Assembly (NCBI RefSeq): GCF_000703165.1
Contig: NZ_JNLQ01000001.1
Coordinates: 366,543 to 430,542, forward strand
Source: Butyrivibrio sp. AE3004
GTDB taxonomy: Bacteria; Bacillota; Clostridia; Lachnospirales; Lachnospiraceae
DNA length: 64,000 nucleotides
Direction: 5' to 3'
Under the pieces are notes generated by a model that saw only the letters and a program-made list of their open reading frames with translations, was not told where the DNA came from and did no database searches. Position 1 is the first letter of the stretch, and each line of letters begins with the position of its first letter. This document shows positions 47,050 through 56,122 of the stretch, piece by piece. Both the position numbers and the translations under genes were made by a program.

Positions 47050-48332
47050 AAACGGATAACTACAGTACAATACAATTGACTCACAAGACAAACCGTGAAG
47101 AAAACGGTGAACTTGAAAGAAAGAAGAGCGATTCTTCGGAAGAGGCAGAAAATAAGGAAAATACAGAAAACTCAGAAGAAACGGAATCAAACGGTGAGGA
47201 TATATCTAGTAAGGAAACAGATTACAGAGATGCTTCAGAGGAACAACAATCCGAATTTCAGAATGAGGTCAATACTTTAAAGGATATAATACAGGATAAG
47301 GAACAGACTAAGCAATTGGAAGATGGACAGAAGCTACAGACTGAGATTGTTGCGGGAACAGGATCATCTGAGATAACAAATGGCGGAAATAGGAATCTGT
47401 TCCCTATTGTTGGTGCAATCATAGCACTGATTCTGCTGTTTTTGGGAATAATTCTGGTTGTAATCAATAAGAGAAAGATAGGTAATAGCGAAGTGGATTA
47501 TTCTTATGGGAAAACAGAATATCCAGAAAATGATCCTGACAGAGCATCTGTGAAGATAAATAAGGTGCCAAGAAATTCACCTGCAATCATAACTACCGTA
47601 CATGGAGTCGGAAACCGTTCTGCGCAGCAGGATTCCTTTGGAATATCCGATGTGGAGGATTTGGAGAACATCACAAAGAAGGGAATACTTGCCATTGTGG
47701 CCGATGGGATGGGAGGTCTTGAGGATGGTGACAAGATGAGTCAGCTTGTCGTTGTCAAGATGTTGCAGGGATTTGATCAATCAACAGGAGATGAGAACCC
47801 GGCAGATCTTCTTTTGTCTCTTCTTGACAGTGCTAATGACGCCGTAAATCGTGAACTTGGTTCAGAGAGGCAGGGACAATGCGGAAGTACGCTTGTATCT
47901 GCGCTTGTGAAAAAGGATAAACTATACTTCATATCGGTTGGAGATAGCCACATCTATCTATACAGAACAGGAACTCTTAAACAGCTCAATCGCGATCACA
48001 ATTATGCGGCTGAGCTTGATGAGATGGTCAGAAATGGTGAGATGTCCTTAGAGGAAGCTATGACCAATCCCAAGCGTGCGGCACTTACAAGCTATATAGG
48101 TATGGGTGACTTAGATCTGGTCGATCAGAATTCAAATCCAATTTTACTTAAGAAGCATGACAGAATCCTTCTTATGAGTGACGGTGTATACGGAACACTC
48201 GGGGATGAGAATATCTGTCATGCCATGGATGTCCCGCTTAAGAAGAGTGGTCAAATGATAAATGAAATGATCCGAGCAGAGAATAAACAAAATCAGGATA
48301 ATTATACCTGTATCTTAATGGAGATAACTTGA
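47043..48332 (+). CDS. Membrane-anchored PP2C family protein phosphatase
   Basis: A 429-aa protein. The first ~115 residues are strongly acidic and Ser/Thr/Glu-rich. One membrane helix (about 119-142, FPIVGAIIALILLFLGIILV) follows, then a PPM/PP2C catalytic domain to the end: GVGNRSAQQDSFG, ILAIVADGMGGLEDG (the metal-binding Asp-Gly), GSTLVSALV, VGDSHIYLYR and LLMSDGVYGTLGDE. All metal-binding aspartates appear present, so it should dephosphorylate Ser/Thr in this cluster. It overlaps the FHA gene before it and lies 3 nt from the kinase gene after it. Confidence 0.9.
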   Translation: MVKTDNYSTIQLTHKTNREENGELERKKSDSSEEAENKENTENSEETESNGEDISSKETDYRDASEEQQSEFQNEVNTLKDIIQDKEQTKQLEDGQKLQTEIVAGTGSSEITNGGNRNLFPIVGAIIALILLFLGIILVVINKRKIGNSEVDYSYGKTEYPENDPDRASVKINKVPRNSPAIITTVHGVGNRSAQQDSFGISDVEDLENITKKGILAIVADGMGGLEDGDKMSQLVVVKMLQGFDQSTGDENPADLLLSLLDSANDAVNRELGSERQGQCGSTLVSALVKKDKLYFISVGDSHIYLYRTGTLKQLNRDHNYAAELDEMVRNGEMSLEEAMTNPKRAALTSYIGMGDLDLVDQNSNPILLKKHDRILLMSDGVYGTLGDENICHAMDVPLKKSGQMINEMIRAENKQNQDNYTCILMEIT

Positions 48333-48335
48333 TAT

Positions 48336-49607
48336 ATGGACGAAACCAGAATCCAGGAACCTCCTTTTGCTCTGCCTTATGAGACTATAATCCACGGAAG
48401 ATATCTTGTACAGAATGTTATAGGTTTCGGCGGCTTTGGCATAACTTACAGGGGAATGGACTTAAAGGAAAACCGAAGTGTTGCCATAAAGGAGTATTAT
48501 CCCAATGGGGGTGTTACCAGAGTACCGGGAACAGTCGCTGTAGATGTGCGTGGGCCGCACGATTTCTATAAAAACGGTATGGATAAATTCCTTCAGGAAG
48601 CAAGGATTATTTATCATTACAGGAATCCATATATACTGACAATTTTCAGCCTGTTCGAGGAAAACTATACCGCATACTATGTGATGGAATATCTGACGGG
48701 AAGTGATTTGAAGCATGTGCTTTTGCAGCATGGAGGAAGGCTTTCCTGGCAGGGACTCAAAAACATCATTTTGCCTATCATGGATGCTCTGGCTGTTATA
48801 CATCAGGACGGAGTTGTTCATAGAGATATCAGCCCTGACAATATCTTCGTGTGTGCAGATGGCAGTCCCAAGCTCATAGATTTCGGAACAGCCAGGTTCT
48901 TTTCGAACAATAGTGAACTCACAGTAATAATTAAAAAGGGATACGCACCTCCCGAACAGTATTCCTCCAAGGCAGGTCAGGGACCGTGGACGGACGTATA
49001 TGCAATGGGGTCTACAATTTACATATGTCTTACCGGAGTAATGCCTCCAGAATCTTTGGATCGTGTAAGAAATGATACATTGATACCTCCTGAAAACATG
49101 GGATCTGATGCACCCATGAATGTGAACAGAGCTATTATGAAGGCTATGTCTCTATCTGAGTATCAGAGATTCGGGACGATGTATGAATTCAGAAATGCGT
49201 TGGAATCAGTGGGTGACGCTGGTTTCACATCCTCGGCGAATTTCTTTTCGGGATTTGCAGACAGATTTTTAGGAAGATCCATATCGTTTAAGAACGGAGC
49301 CAAAAGAATTGTCTGTGCATCGGGGATTTATGTTGGGCAGATAATCAATATAGATTCGGATTTGGTATTTGGACGTGATCCGAGCTGTAATCTTCTTTTT
49401 CCCAAGAGCTCAGCAGGAGTGAGCAGAATACACTGCCAGATAATGGTAACTAATGGTGGAGCAGATTGCATGCTGTTGGACTGCGGATCAACTTATGGAA
49501 CTTTTTTAAACGGAGTGAGGCTTATGGCAGGTGTGCCAGAAAAGCTTGAAAACGGAAGTATTTTCAGCTTCGGACAGGATAACAGTTTCCGGTTTGAAGA
49601 CAGATGA
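48336..49607 (+). CDS. Ser/Thr protein kinase with C-terminal FHA domain
   Basis: A 423-aa cytoplasmic kinase. The Gly loop is IGFGGFGITYRG near residues 29-40 and the ATP-binding Lys is K52 (VAIKEYYP). The catalytic loop is VVHRDISPDN with Asp164, where Ser replaces the usual Lys of HRDLKP, as in the two later kinases. DFG lies at 182-184 and the activation segment ends GYAPPEQYS. The C-terminal FHA domain (about 320-423) has VFGRDPSCN, VSRIHCQI and GSTYGTFLNG. No membrane helix is seen. Kinase and phosphothreonine reader in one chain suggests autophosphorylation-driven assembly. It lies 8 nt before a PP2C gene. Confidence 0.92.
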   Translation: MDETRIQEPPFALPYETIIHGRYLVQNVIGFGGFGITYRGMDLKENRSVAIKEYYPNGGVTRVPGTVAVDVRGPHDFYKNGMDKFLQEARIIYHYRNPYILTIFSLFEENYTAYYVMEYLTGSDLKHVLLQHGGRLSWQGLKNIILPIMDALAVIHQDGVVHRDISPDNIFVCADGSPKLIDFGTARFFSNNSELTVIIKKGYAPPEQYSSKAGQGPWTDVYAMGSTIYICLTGVMPPESLDRVRNDTLIPPENMGSDAPMNVNRAIMKAMSLSEYQRFGTMYEFRNALESVGDAGFTSSANFFSGFADRFLGRSISFKNGAKRIVCASGIYVGQIINIDSDLVFGRDPSCNLLFPKSSAGVSRIHCQIMVTNGGADCMLLDCGSTYGTFLNGVRLMAGVPEKLENGSIFSFGQDNSFRFEDR

Positions 49608-49615
49608 GGGACTAG

Positions 49616-50362
49616 ATGTTTGAAAAAAAAAGAAAGAAAAAGCTGACTATCTTTGGGTATACAAGTAAGGGCGGAAGAGATGAGAACGAAGATACGGCAG
49701 GAATTTTCGATGACGATGCAAGTAGTATTCTGGTGGCTGTAGCTGATGGACTCGGAGGACACGGAGGCGGAAAAGCAGCGTCACAGGCAGCGGTTGATTC
49801 AATCAGTGATGATTTCAAAAGGTATAGCATTAAGGAACCGGAGGAATTTAATATCTGGTTCCAAAAGGCTAATCAGAAGGTTATGGGTATGCAGATGAGA
49901 GAATGTGAGATGAAAACTACTCTCGTCGTCATGGTAATGGATCCTAAGACCGCCATGTGGGCACATATAGGGGATTCTAGATTATATCATTTTGTGAATA
50001 GAAAACTTGAATTTTGCACTTTTGACCACAGCGTATCTCAGATGGCAGTTCTTCGCGGAGAAATAACTCAGGAAGAGATTCGGGGACATGTCGACAGGAA
50101 CAGACTACTGAAGGCTCTTGGCAGGGAGGGGACAATAAGTATTGATGTCTCGCCCATAGTGGAGCTTGCGGGAGCTGAGCATGCATTCCTGTTATGCAGT
50201 GACGGATTTTGGGAATATGTGTTGGAAGAAGATATGCAAAAGACCCTGAAGGTCGCAGAATCTGCAGAGGACTGGATTAAGCGTATGCTGCTGATACATG
50301 AGCAGAATGCAAAAGAAGGATGTGACAACAATTCAGCTGTTGCTGTTATATATAGTGCCTGA
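49616..50362 (+). CDS. Soluble PP2C family protein phosphatase
   Basis: A 248-aa phosphatase, second of the cluster and without membrane helix. Motifs: GGRDENEDTAGIF, VAVADGLGGHGGGKAA, KTTLVVMVM, IGDSRLYHF, DHSVSQMAV and LLCSDGFWEYV. The metal-binding aspartates are all present. It directly follows the kinase-FHA gene and is close to the family's minimal length, like PrpC/Stp partners of bacterial Ser/Thr kinases. Likely role: reverse the phosphorylation made by the cluster kinases. Confidence 0.92.
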   Translation: MFEKKRKKKLTIFGYTSKGGRDENEDTAGIFDDDASSILVAVADGLGGHGGGKAASQAAVDSISDDFKRYSIKEPEEFNIWFQKANQKVMGMQMRECEMKTTLVVMVMDPKTAMWAHIGDSRLYHFVNRKLEFCTFDHSVSQMAVLRGEITQEEIRGHVDRNRLLKALGREGTISIDVSPIVELAGAEHAFLLCSDGFWEYVLEEDMQKTLKVAESAEDWIKRMLLIHEQNAKEGCDNNSAVAVIYSA

Positions 50363-50398
50363 TTTTTACCTAAAAATAATAAAGGTGGTGAGTGTAAG

Positions 50399-52075
50399 AT
50401 GAAGAAAACTTTGAGAAAAAACATTATCTGGCTAAGTGTATTGTGTATGCTTCTGTTTTTTTCGAATACAGAGGTCCATGCCGCTGAAAATGAATCGGTA
50501 CCTGAAATTCATATCGACAGATACACTGTGAGTGATGAAGAGATAAAAATATATGTCAATCAGAATCAGAGCGATTCTTCTTGGGTATCCGGTGACAATA
50601 CCAAGGTGATGTTCGGTTCCAAGGAACTCAGTACACCAAATATCCAGAAGTTTTCTGACAGTCCTGTGAAGGTCACATATAAATGTCTCATAGATGTATC
50701 GGGATCTATGAGTCAGGACAGGATTGATACTGCTAAAGAAATCATAAAACATATCGCGTCAGCCAAAAGACCTGAGGATAATATTACTATTACCGCCATG
50801 GGCAATGACATCATAAGGTCGGATTATCTGACAGATGCTCTTGAGATTTCTGATAAGGTATCCGGAATTAGTGTTACTAGGGAGGATACCAATCTTTACT
50901 ACGCCATAGTGGAAGAAATTAAGGAACTAAAAACCATAGATGCTGTTGGAGTAAAAAGATGCCTTGTCATTTTCTCGGATGGTGCTGATGATCAGGCAAC
51001 GGGCATAACCAGGGAAGAAGCAACAAAGGCAGTTACCGACAGTCATATACCTGTATTTACTGTCGCAATGCCTAAAAATAAGGACAAAAAAGGTGATCAG
51101 GAGATGGCCAAGATTCTGGGAAGTTTTGCGAGGATTTCTTCGGGTGGAGTACACTATTATACCCCAGATTTCGCAGGATCAGATCTTGCTCTAATAGGAG
51201 AACAGATTGTTAATAAACTAAATAATTCATTAGTTTTTACAGAGGATATAAGAGAACTGGATACAACGGAAAAGGCTCATGAACTAAAGATTACAGTCAA
51301 GACAGCAGAGGGAAATGCAGAGGATGTAATAAATGTTGCGGAGAGTGATGTCAAGAGAATCAAAGAGATCCAGGAAGAGTTGGCACCCGAGCCCGAGCCT
51401 GAACCCGAACCTGAACCTGAACCGGAGATAGTTGAGGAGCAGGTGGTAGAGCCTGTTGCGCATATGGTGGTGGAGCCTGAAGAGAAACTCATCTTTGGGA
51501 TGAAACCTATACTCTTTTATATCGTTCTTGCTGCCATAATTATTCTTATCATATTAATTGGAGTTATTATCTTTCTTAAGACGAGAGATAGTGCGACCGA
51601 GTATCAGACCGATAATAAAGGTGGAGACAATAACCTCGGAAATACAATTGGTGGAGTAGATGATATAGGAGTTACGGGAGGCGTTTCGGATTTAAATGGA
51701 GTGACCATGCCGTTTGAGGATTCTCATGCTACTCCTACTGTGGGGTTTGACACTAAGCCGGCAGGCAAGGTTTATCACATCACTCTTACCAGGATGGGTA
51801 AGGAAGTAGGTGATAACGGTATACTGAAATTCGATATGAGCGACAAGTATACGATAGGACGAAGTGCATCCAAATCTAAACTTGCGATCACAAATGATTC
51901 TGCTCTTTCAGGACTTCATTGCACTATGTTCGTGAAGAATAACCGTGTTTACATAAAGGATGAAGGAACAACAAATGGTACATTTGTAAATGGCGTACCG
52001 ATAACAGGCGAATTTGCACTTGTGAGTGGAGATACGTTGATCCTGGGTTCCTATGAGTACAGAGTAACCTGGTAA
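50399..52075 (+). CDS. Membrane VWA protein with cytoplasmic FHA domain
   Basis: A 558-aa membrane protein. A signal peptide (about 1-28, cleavage near VHAAEN) leads to an extracellular VWA domain with the MIDAS motif CLIDVSGSMSQD near residue 97 and IFSDGADDQ later. A Pro-Glu repeat (six PE units) forms a stalk, followed by a membrane helix near 372-395. The cytoplasmic tail ends in an FHA domain with YTIGRSASKSK, LSGLHCTMFV and TTNGTFVNG. It could link an external metal- or protein-binding event to phosphothreonine binding inside. It follows the PP2C gene by 36 nt with a GGTGGTGAG site. Confidence 0.9.
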   Translation: MKKTLRKNIIWLSVLCMLLFFSNTEVHAAENESVPEIHIDRYTVSDEEIKIYVNQNQSDSSWVSGDNTKVMFGSKELSTPNIQKFSDSPVKVTYKCLIDVSGSMSQDRIDTAKEIIKHIASAKRPEDNITITAMGNDIIRSDYLTDALEISDKVSGISVTREDTNLYYAIVEEIKELKTIDAVGVKRCLVIFSDGADDQATGITREEATKAVTDSHIPVFTVAMPKNKDKKGDQEMAKILGSFARISSGGVHYYTPDFAGSDLALIGEQIVNKLNNSLVFTEDIRELDTTEKAHELKITVKTAEGNAEDVINVAESDVKRIKEIQEELAPEPEPEPEPEPEPEIVEEQVVEPVAHMVVEPEEKLIFGMKPILFYIVLAAIIILIILIGVIIFLKTRDSATEYQTDNKGGDNNLGNTIGGVDDIGVTGGVSDLNGVTMPFEDSHATPTVGFDTKPAGKVYHITLTRMGKEVGDNGILKFDMSDKYTIGRSASKSKLAITNDSALSGLHCTMFVKNNRVYIKDEGTTNGTFVNGVPITGEFALVSGDTLILGSYEYRVTW

Positions 52076-52160
52076 TCAGCAAATCTGATTGTTTTAAAAG
52101 ATAAACACAATGCGTTACCTATTTGGGTAGAGTGGAGTGTGTTGTCGGATAAGGGGATAT

Positions 52161-53987
52161 ATGGATATACAAAATCTGTGTCCCAACTGCATGAGAGAAT
52201 TAAAACCGGGGGATAAATTCTGCCAGTACTGTGGCTATCAGAAAGGCTCTGAAGAGGCAAGGTCACCGCATGTACTAAAGCCTTTCACTATCCTCCAGGG
52301 TAAATACCTTGTCGGAAATGTATTGGGTGAGGGCGGCTTTGGTATAAGCTATATCGGCTTTGACTTAAATCTTGAGATCAGGATAGCTATAAAAGAATTC
52401 TACCCGAACGGATTTGTTACCAGAGAGGCTGATATCAGGAGTACCGTTACCAATTATACAACCGCTGATCACAGCCAGTATGAAAAATGGAAAGACAGCT
52501 TTGTTCGTGAAGCTAGAAGTCTTGCCAAGTTTTCTGATCTTCCCGGAATAGTACATGTCAGGGACTATTTTCAGGAAAATAATACTGCATATATCACCAT
52601 GGATTTCATCTCCGGAGAGACTCTGAAGGAACATCTGAAAAAATGCGGTGGAAAGATGTCTGTGGATGCGACGATGTCTATGATGCTGCCGGTGATACAA
52701 TCGCTTGCCAGAGTGCATGAGGCGCATATAATCCACAGGGATATCAGTCCGGATAATATTATGGTTGATGACCACGGTAATATCCGGCTTATAGATTTCG
52801 GAGCTGCAAGAGACTTCGGAGGAGCAGACGAGAAGAGTTTGTCTGTTTTATTAAAACCCGGATTTGCTCCTGAGGAGCAGTACAGATCTAAGGGCAATCA
52901 GGGGCCCTGGACTGATGTATATGCTCTTTGTGCAACAATCTACAGATGTATTACGGGAGAGAAACCTCCGGAATCCATGGAGAGGATGCGTGCGGATACG
53001 ATTAGAAAGCCATCTTCCTATGGAATTCGGATAAGCGCTTCGCAGGAAGCTGCGCTTATGGCGGGGCTTGAAGTCTTTGCGGAGAATCGAATACAGTCCA
53101 TGGGAGAGTTGGAAGCAAAAATGTATGGTAGGACATCATATTCAGCATCCGGAAATGAATTGGGAACCATTCCGGATGCCCGGAGTGAAGTGGCATTCAA
53201 TAATTCTGCAAATACGCAGTACGGTGATGATTCGGTTATGCGTCCCTTGTCTGGGAATAATATGCAGAACTATGAATCTTCCGTAAAACCGGCGAATGGA
53301 ATAAAAGGCAGTAATGGTGTCCTGATAGGCGTTATAGCTGCACTTGGTGTAGCTATAGTTGCACTTATCGGATTTATTGTTTTCAGTAATATGAAAAACG
53401 GTTCCGGTTCAGACAGCGACGATATGAACTATGCAAGCCGTGATAATGCCCCCGATTATTCTGATATGCAGGCGGAGCCGGTTAAGGAGCAGACTGTAGA
53501 AACATCAGATGATGTAGTATCAGAAGAAGCTGCTGAAGAAACTGATAAAGCAACCGCTGAGGTGATGCAGGAAGATAATCCTGTAACTGAAGAAGTAGCC
53601 CAGCAGAACTCGGAAGTAACTGAAGAAGTTGCCACTGAAACAGAAGAAGTATCCGATGAGTTCTATGATGAAAGCGATGAAGCAGCAGAGGAAATCAGCT
53701 CCATTGAGGATGAGTATATTCTGTATGAGGCAGATTCAAGGATTTATCCCAAGTCTTTATTTGAGTCTATGACAGATGAGGAACTGCGCCTTGCGAGGAA
53801 CGAAATCTATGCCAGACATGGCAGGACGTTTAACAGCGAAGATCTACAGGAATATTTTAATTCAAAATCCTGGTACAGACCTGAGTACACACCGGAGGAA
53901 TTTGACTCGATGCAGGAATATATTTTCAATGATTATGAGAAAGCTAACAGAAATATGATCAAGGAAGTAGAGAGTAGCAGAAAGTAG
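52161..53987 (+). CDS. Zinc-ribbon Ser/Thr kinase with membrane helix and YARHG domain
   Basis: A 608-aa membrane kinase. A zinc ribbon (LCPNCMREL, FCQYCGYQ) opens the protein. The kinase domain (about 48-310) has LGEGGFGISYIG, K78 (IAIKEF), the IIHRDISPDNI loop with Asp194, DFG 212-214 and a FAPEEQYRSKG activation end. A membrane helix lies near 390-412, then a ~90-residue acidic stalk rich in Glu/Val/Thr, then a YARHG domain (RLARNEIYARHGRTF, WYRPEYTPEEF), an extracellular module found in cell-wall-associated proteins. I chose ATG 52161 with AAGGGG upstream. It is a tandem paralogue of the next gene. Confidence 0.9.
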   Translation: MDIQNLCPNCMRELKPGDKFCQYCGYQKGSEEARSPHVLKPFTILQGKYLVGNVLGEGGFGISYIGFDLNLEIRIAIKEFYPNGFVTREADIRSTVTNYTTADHSQYEKWKDSFVREARSLAKFSDLPGIVHVRDYFQENNTAYITMDFISGETLKEHLKKCGGKMSVDATMSMMLPVIQSLARVHEAHIIHRDISPDNIMVDDHGNIRLIDFGAARDFGGADEKSLSVLLKPGFAPEEQYRSKGNQGPWTDVYALCATIYRCITGEKPPESMERMRADTIRKPSSYGIRISASQEAALMAGLEVFAENRIQSMGELEAKMYGRTSYSASGNELGTIPDARSEVAFNNSANTQYGDDSVMRPLSGNNMQNYESSVKPANGIKGSNGVLIGVIAALGVAIVALIGFIVFSNMKNGSGSDSDDMNYASRDNAPDYSDMQAEPVKEQTVETSDDVVSEEAAEETDKATAEVMQEDNPVTEEVAQQNSEVTEEVATETEEVSDEFYDESDEAAEEISSIEDEYILYEADSRIYPKSLFESMTDEELRLARNEIYARHGRTFNSEDLQEYFNSKSWYRPEYTPEEFDSMQEYIFNDYEKANRNMIKEVESSRK

Positions 53988-53995
53988 GTTATTTT

Positions 53996-55921
53996 ATGGA
54001 TATCAGCAATATCTGTCCAAACTGTATGCGCGAAATGGGGAAGGATGACACCTTCTGCAGCAATTGCGGCCATAATCGTGAATCAGGTGAAAAAGAATCC
54101 ACACACGCTCTAAAGCCTTTTACTATTTTACAGGGAAAATATCTTGTAGGAAATGTAATTGGCGAAGGTGGCTTTGGAATAACTTATATAGGACTTGATC
54201 TGAATCTTGAGATACGTATAGCTATCAAAGAATTCTATCCGAACGGATTTGTTACCAGAGAATCTGCTGTTACCAGTGCTGTCACTAATTACGCATCCAA
54301 AGACAACTCTCAGTTTGAGAAGTGGAAGGACAGTTTTGTAAGAGAGGCGAGAAGCCTTGCAAAGTTTTCAAATCTTCCTGGCATTGTTCATGTCAGGGAT
54401 TTTTTCCAGGAGAATAATACTGCATATATTGTAATGGAATATGTTGAGGGTGAGACACTGAAAAACTACCTAAAGAACAGAGGTGGGAGAATTCATGTGC
54501 AGGAGACACTCTCTATGATGCTGCCTGTAATCCAGTCACTTGCACGGGTTCACGAGGCTCAGATAGTTCACAGAGATATCAGCCCAGATAATATTATGAT
54601 TCAGGATGATGGTGCTGTTAAGCTCATTGATTTTGGAGCTGCAAGGGATTTTAGCGCAGGTGATGAGAGGAGTATGTCAGTTCTTCTAAAGCCCGGATTC
54701 GCCCCGGAGGAACAGTACAGATCAAGGGGAAAGCAGGGACCTTGGACGGATGTCTATGCGCTATGCGCAACCATCTATCGCTGTATTACCGGTGAAAAAC
54801 CACCGGAATCAATGGAGAGAATGAGGCAGGATGATATCAAAAAGCCATCTTCTTATGGAATACAGATCAGTTCATCACAAGAAGCTGCCCTTATGGAAGG
54901 ACTGGAGGTATTTGCTGAAAAACGCATCAAGACCATGGGTGAGCTCGAGGCTAAGTTATACAGCATAAATACAGTAAATACTGTCGTAAATGAATCAACA
55001 TCATACGTTCCGGAGGCTGGTGCAGGTACTTCTCCTGCTTATGCAGCATCTCCTTTACCATCTACAGATAATAGCAAAAATAAGAAACTGCTATATGTGG
55101 CAATTATAGGTGCTTTGGCTGCAGCTATTGTGATTCTTGGAGTAATCCTTGTGGTGAATATGTCAGGGTCGAGGACTCCTGCTGAAACTCAGGATATGTC
55201 TTATATGGAAGCTGAAGGAGATTCCAGAGGTGTATCGGAGCAATTTGAAGGGGGCGTCCCAGGTGGCGAAGCGGATGCTGTAGCAGAAGATGTGATTACC
55301 GAGGCTGTAGATGTTTTGACAGAAGAAAAAGAAGAAGCCATTGCTCAGGAAGAACTGGATAGGCAGAAAGAGGAAGAGGAAAAGGAAAAGAAAGCACAGG
55401 AAGAAGAGAAAAAGATGGAATTGGCAATACACAGATATGAGATAGTCTGTCAGGATATGTCATGGGTTGAGGCATATTATGAATGTGTCAGCAAAGGTGG
55501 ATATCTGGTAAATATCAATTCCATAGAGGAGTACAATTATATCATCGATCAGATAAAGAGAGAAAACCGCGACGAGCTTCTCTACTATATTGGAGCAAGG
55601 CGTGATTCCAATGAGAATGACGGCCAGAAAGCTCTCGAATATCACTGGATAAAACAGGATAACAAGATGGGGAGGGATATTCTGAATGGTGATAATGGGA
55701 ACCCGATTTATCAGAATATGTGGCTGAGTGGTGAACCAGGCTTTGGATCAACCGATAGCAATGGCAATGTTTATATCGAGCAGTATATAGACTTGATTCG
55801 TATCAAGGGTAAGGAAAACAATACTTTCAATTATTTTCTAAATGATATTCCTTCCGATGTACTCGAGATTGTACCATCGTATTCAGGAAGGATTGGATAT
55901 ATTTGTGAATATGATGATTGA
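53996..55921 (+). CDS. Zinc-ribbon Ser/Thr kinase with C-type-lectin-like ectodomain
   Basis: A 641-aa membrane kinase, tandem copy of the gene at 52161. The zinc ribbon (ICPNCMREM, FCSNCGHN) and kinase domain (IGEGGFGITYIG, IAIKEF, IVHRDISPDNI, LIDFGAARDF) are near-copies. After a membrane helix (about 362-385) and a long charged Lys/Glu coiled stalk, the ectodomain is different: MSWVEAYYECVSKGGYLVNI, then YYIGARRDSNENDG and a YICEYDD end, the pattern of a C-type lectin-like domain. That fold binds glycans or proteins in other bacteria and phages. It lies 8 nt after the first kinase. Confidence 0.88.
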   Translation: MDISNICPNCMREMGKDDTFCSNCGHNRESGEKESTHALKPFTILQGKYLVGNVIGEGGFGITYIGLDLNLEIRIAIKEFYPNGFVTRESAVTSAVTNYASKDNSQFEKWKDSFVREARSLAKFSNLPGIVHVRDFFQENNTAYIVMEYVEGETLKNYLKNRGGRIHVQETLSMMLPVIQSLARVHEAQIVHRDISPDNIMIQDDGAVKLIDFGAARDFSAGDERSMSVLLKPGFAPEEQYRSRGKQGPWTDVYALCATIYRCITGEKPPESMERMRQDDIKKPSSYGIQISSSQEAALMEGLEVFAEKRIKTMGELEAKLYSINTVNTVVNESTSYVPEAGAGTSPAYAASPLPSTDNSKNKKLLYVAIIGALAAAIVILGVILVVNMSGSRTPAETQDMSYMEAEGDSRGVSEQFEGGVPGGEADAVAEDVITEAVDVLTEEKEEAIAQEELDRQKEEEEKEKKAQEEEKKMELAIHRYEIVCQDMSWVEAYYECVSKGGYLVNINSIEEYNYIIDQIKRENRDELLYYIGARRDSNENDGQKALEYHWIKQDNKMGRDILNGDNGNPIYQNMWLSGEPGFGSTDSNGNVYIEQYIDLIRIKGKENNTFNYFLNDIPSDVLEIVPSYSGRIGYICEYDD

Positions 55922-55959
55922 GAGGCTGTGATCAAAGGTAAACTCATCCAAAAAGGGGA

Positions 55960-56115
55960 ATGATTAATAGAATCTGCTCCAACAGCATGAATAAGATATC
56001 TATGGAAGATTTTGGTTCAAATTCATATGGTGTTGATGAGTATATAATTTGTGGATTTTCCAATCCGTCAAAGGTTACGCAAAATTGGGAGAAATTTCTT
56101 GAGATTAAACAATAA
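55960..56115 (+). CDS. Short ORF between kinase and GH3 genes, doubtful
   Basis: A 51-aa frame starting MINRICSNSMNK with an AAAAGGGG word immediately upstream (only 1 nt spacing, too tight for a normal site). The later part reads YGVDEYIICGFSNPSKV, which looks like protein rather than random sequence. It could be a small protein or the tail of a deleted gene. No family is recognised. Confidence 0.3.
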   Translation: MINRICSNSMNKISMEDFGSNSYGVDEYIICGFSNPSKVTQNWEKFLEIKQ

Positions 56116-56122
56116 TAGAGTA

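Noticed and set aside
45597..55921. Cluster as a type VI or type VII secretion locus
   Set aside because: FHA, kinase and PP2C genes occur in those loci, but no sheath, VipA/B, TssJKLM, EssC/EccC or WXG100-like gene is present here.
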